A program made the translations under genes and the position numbers. A DNA stretch of 64,000 bases, from contig NC_018210.1 of assembly GCF_000219625.1 (NCBI RefSeq), forward strand, positions 1,736,001-1,800,000. The letters are read 5' to 3'. The stretch is from Zymoseptoria tritici IPO323. Its lineage: Eukaryota; Ascomycota; Dothideomycetes; Mycosphaerellales; Mycosphaerellaceae. Positions 62,207-64,000 of this stretch are shown here, in pieces. The first letter of the stretch is position 1, and each line of letters opens with the position of its first letter. Below the pieces are notes generated by a model. The model was given only the letters and a program-made list of their open reading frames with translations. It had not been told where the DNA came from and did no database searches.

Positions 62207-63109
62207 ATGGCCGATTCCGACTCCGACTCTGACGACTCCTTCCACTCCTTAGCCGACGGCGATCACTCGAAACCAACACCAGCTCAGCCCAAACCTCCGC
62301 AGCATCAAACTATCGACCCCGCCGCCATCTCAGACAAGTTCACACCAGAAGAAGAAGCAGAACTACTCGCATCTTCCAACGAGCTGAAGACTTCCGGCAA
62401 CGAACTCTTCGGCAAAGCATCCTACAGCACTGCCATCCAGACCTACGATCGTGCTCTGTCTTCATGTCCGAATTACCTCGACTACGAGCTCGCCGTTCTC
62501 CGCTCCAACATCGCGGCATGTCATCTAAAGCTGGAAGAATGGAAAGAAGCTGTTGAAAGTGCTACGAAGGGAGTGGGATGTCTGGATCGATTGGAACCTC
62601 TGCCGAAAGCTGTACCGAAAACTGCGTCCAAGAAGGAAGAGAAACAGTTGAAGGATGGAAAGGAAGCGGAAGATACGATGGTTGAGGAGGTGTCCGATGA
62701 TATGGAGTCGCGCATAGCTGCTCTTCGTGCTTCTGGTCGTACTCTCGCACAGGTTCGAAGTTTGCAGGTCAAGCTTCTATTGCGGCGGGCGAAAGGCAAT
62801 ACTTCGCTGGACAGCTGGTCGGCGTTGCAAGCTGCGGATGAGGATTATAGAACGCTGCTATCGCCGACGATGCAGCCTTGTCTTTCAGCTACGGACAGGA
62901 GGACAGTGATGGAATCTGCGAGGAATCTGGCGCCGAAGTTGAACGCTGCGAAGGATCGAGAAATGGCAGAGATGATGGGGAAGTTGAAAGGTCTGGGGAA
63001 TAGCATCTTGAAGCCGTTTGGGTTGAGTACGGAGAACTTTCAATTTGAGCAGCAAGAGGGTGGTGGGTATACTATGAACTTCAACCAGGGTGCTGGGAAG
63101 AAGACATGA
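62207..63109 (+). CDS. TTC1-like tetratricopeptide repeat co-chaperone
   Basis: Single exon, 300 aa. The acidic N-terminus (MADSDSDSDDSFHSLADGD) is followed by three TPR units at about 50-195 (ELKTSGNELFGKASYSTAIQ, LRSNIAACHLKLEEWKEAVE, then KLLLRRAKGNTSLDSWSALQ). A Lys/Glu-rich insertion of about 40 residues breaks the third repeat. The C-terminus carries the TTC1 signature MMGKLKGLGNSILKPFGLST and ENFQFEQQEGGGYTMNFNQ. TTC1 proteins bind Hsp70/Hsp90 and small GTPases; here that is inferred from the family. Interestingly the neighbouring gene encodes p23, another Hsp90 partner, on the opposite strand. Confidence 0.9.
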   Translation: MADSDSDSDDSFHSLADGDHSKPTPAQPKPPQHQTIDPAAISDKFTPEEEAELLASSNELKTSGNELFGKASYSTAIQTYDRALSSCPNYLDYELAVLRSNIAACHLKLEEWKEAVESATKGVGCLDRLEPLPKAVPKTASKKEEKQLKDGKEAEDTMVEEVSDDMESRIAALRASGRTLAQVRSLQVKLLLRRAKGNTSLDSWSALQAADEDYRTLLSPTMQPCLSATDRRTVMESARNLAPKLNAAKDREMAEMMGKLKGLGNSILKPFGLSTENFQFEQQEGGGYTMNFNQGAGKKT

Positions 63110-63433
63110 TGAGTGAGGATGTGGAGGAGGATCTGAAGCATTTATGCGGGAAACGCGGTCATCGATGAGGTGTTCATACACAGAGGATTTCCCTGCATGT
63201 AATATGCTACACTGAAAGCGCAAAGTGCATACAAAGCTTTTTCTGTTCCATTCGTCGACTGTTTCGAGGGCCGCTCGATGTCTGAGGAAGACAGGTACCC
63301 GGGGAGAAGCTCCAGCCTCGCTCGCTATGCACTCCAAAAGAGTCACTTCTCCTTGTGGGAAATCGTCTAGCCTTCGACGCCTTTCTTCACGCTCCCCAAC
63401 CTCGTTACTTTTGAAGAACTCAGAAGCAGACTT
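63110..63433. other. Convergent intergenic region
   Basis: 324 bp between the stops of the TTC1-like gene and p23. Presumed 3' UTRs; no other feature seen. Confidence 0.4.
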
Positions 63434-64000
63434 CTACTCGACCTCTTCGATCTTCTTGTCGCTTCCTCCAGCAGCGGCGGCGCTGGCGTCACCTTCTAGC
63501 TCGGGCTGTCGAAGATGTTAGTATGTGCTGTGAATGGCGTTCGATCACCGAGCGCGCATCGACTCCTCAAAATCTTACCATGTCCTCATCATCATCGTCG
63601 TCGCCTTCGTCATCGTCACCACCCATGCCGCTCATGTCCATGCCACCCATGCCGCCCATGCCTAAGTCATATTGTTAGCAAGAATCCAGCATACCAAGGT
63701 GATGGTCAGACTCACCTCCAAGCTTGGAGAAGTCGATGCCACCGAAGCCACCATCTCCGCCCATACCGCCCATGCCGCCCATACCTGGCATGCCACCACC
63801 CATACCACCTGGCATGCCACCCATCTTACTCATGTAGTCGTCCTCCTCACCGACAGCATCTTGCTCGTCCTCGTCCACCCACTGTATTTAATCCTCTGTC
63901 AGTATACCACTCCTTCCATTTCCTCGATATCACAACTTACGCGGTCGAAATCCGTTTTGAGGAAGTGCACCTTCTTCGAGTCCTTGAGCAAGCGAGGCCA
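63434..64000 (-). CDS. p23/Sba1 Hsp90 co-chaperone, 3' part (cut by window edge)
   Basis: Four exons are visible: beyond 64000-63941, 63881-63716, 63661-63579 and 63505-63434; the 5' part with the CS domain start lies outside the window. Phases agree. The visible protein starts WPRLLKDSKKVHFLKTDFDR, joined to WVDEDEQDA, the conserved p23 core end. A Gly/Met-rich tail follows (GGMPGGMGGGMPGMGGMGG, then GGFGGIDFSKLGG) and an acidic end (DDDEGDDDDDEDMPELEGD...IEEVE). p23 stabilises the ATP-bound closed state of Hsp90 in client maturation. This tail type is characteristic of fungal wos2/Sba1 proteins. Confidence 0.92.

Noticed and set aside
1..64000. CRISPR arrays, bacterial operons, riboswitches or integrated virus genes
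   Set aside because: No regularly spaced repeats, no bacterial-type gene packing and no viral genes were seen; the DNA is eukaryotic nuclear.

Overview
This is nuclear DNA of a filamentous ascomycete (Pezizomycotina). The evidence is short spliceosomal introns (about 50-130 nt, GTRNGT donors, CTRAC/CTGAC-like branch sites), a SreA-type GATA factor, a NACHT protein next to a HET-domain protein, a TRP-type vacuolar channel of the YVC1 family, and two repeat blocks carrying RIP-type C-to-T/G-to-A decay. Dothideomycetes is my guess from the overall look of the proteins, not something I can prove here. No bacterial or viral genes are seen.

Layout. 1-3.1 kb: RIP-mutated, TA-rich but CpG-retaining repeat. 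3.4-9.5 kb: phosphomevalonate kinase (minus) divergent from a large mitochondrial PPR protein (plus). 10.6-18.2 kb: DUF7053/zinc-finger protein, TMEM19-family membrane protein, Myb-like nuclear protein, two small minus-strand genes (one with a probable GC-AG intron) and a conserved uncharacterised protein. 18.2-21.4 kb: no gene seen. 21.4-25.5 kb: acidic coiled-coil protein convergent with an atypical protein kinase. 25.65-32.01 kb: a structurally complete but heavily RIP-mutated Ty1/copia element with 171-bp LTRs and a 5-bp target duplication, inserted in what was about 400 bp between the divergent kinase and tautomerase genes. 32.3-42.6 kb: tautomerase, VAMP7-like SNARE, a 54-aa three-exon gene, the TRP channel, EIF1AD homologue, ALG3 and a short-chain dehydrogenase. 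43.2-48.5 kb: eIF2B alpha, SreA-like iron regulator, secreted nucleoside-hydrolase-like protein. 48.7-53.6 kb: NACHT/NLR gene and a degenerate HET-domain gene, same strand, a candidate allorecognition pair. 54.0-64.0 kb: D-amino-acid oxidase, COPI-associated (TVP15-like) membrane protein, GT17 glycosyltransferase, a small tail-anchored-looking protein, XAP5/FAM50, TTC1-like TPR protein, and the 3' part of p23/Sba1 cut by the window edge.

Most genes are unrelated housekeeping functions (isoprenoid synthesis, ER N-glycosylation, translation, membrane traffic, chaperones). The accessory signal is concentrated in the two repeat blocks and in the NLR-HET pair. The most unusual observations are a complete tRNA-Cys-like cloverleaf antisense inside the decayed copia element, a RIP gradient that fades within each LTR, two repeat blocks with different mutation signatures, and several very small or highly split genes invisible to simple ORF calling.
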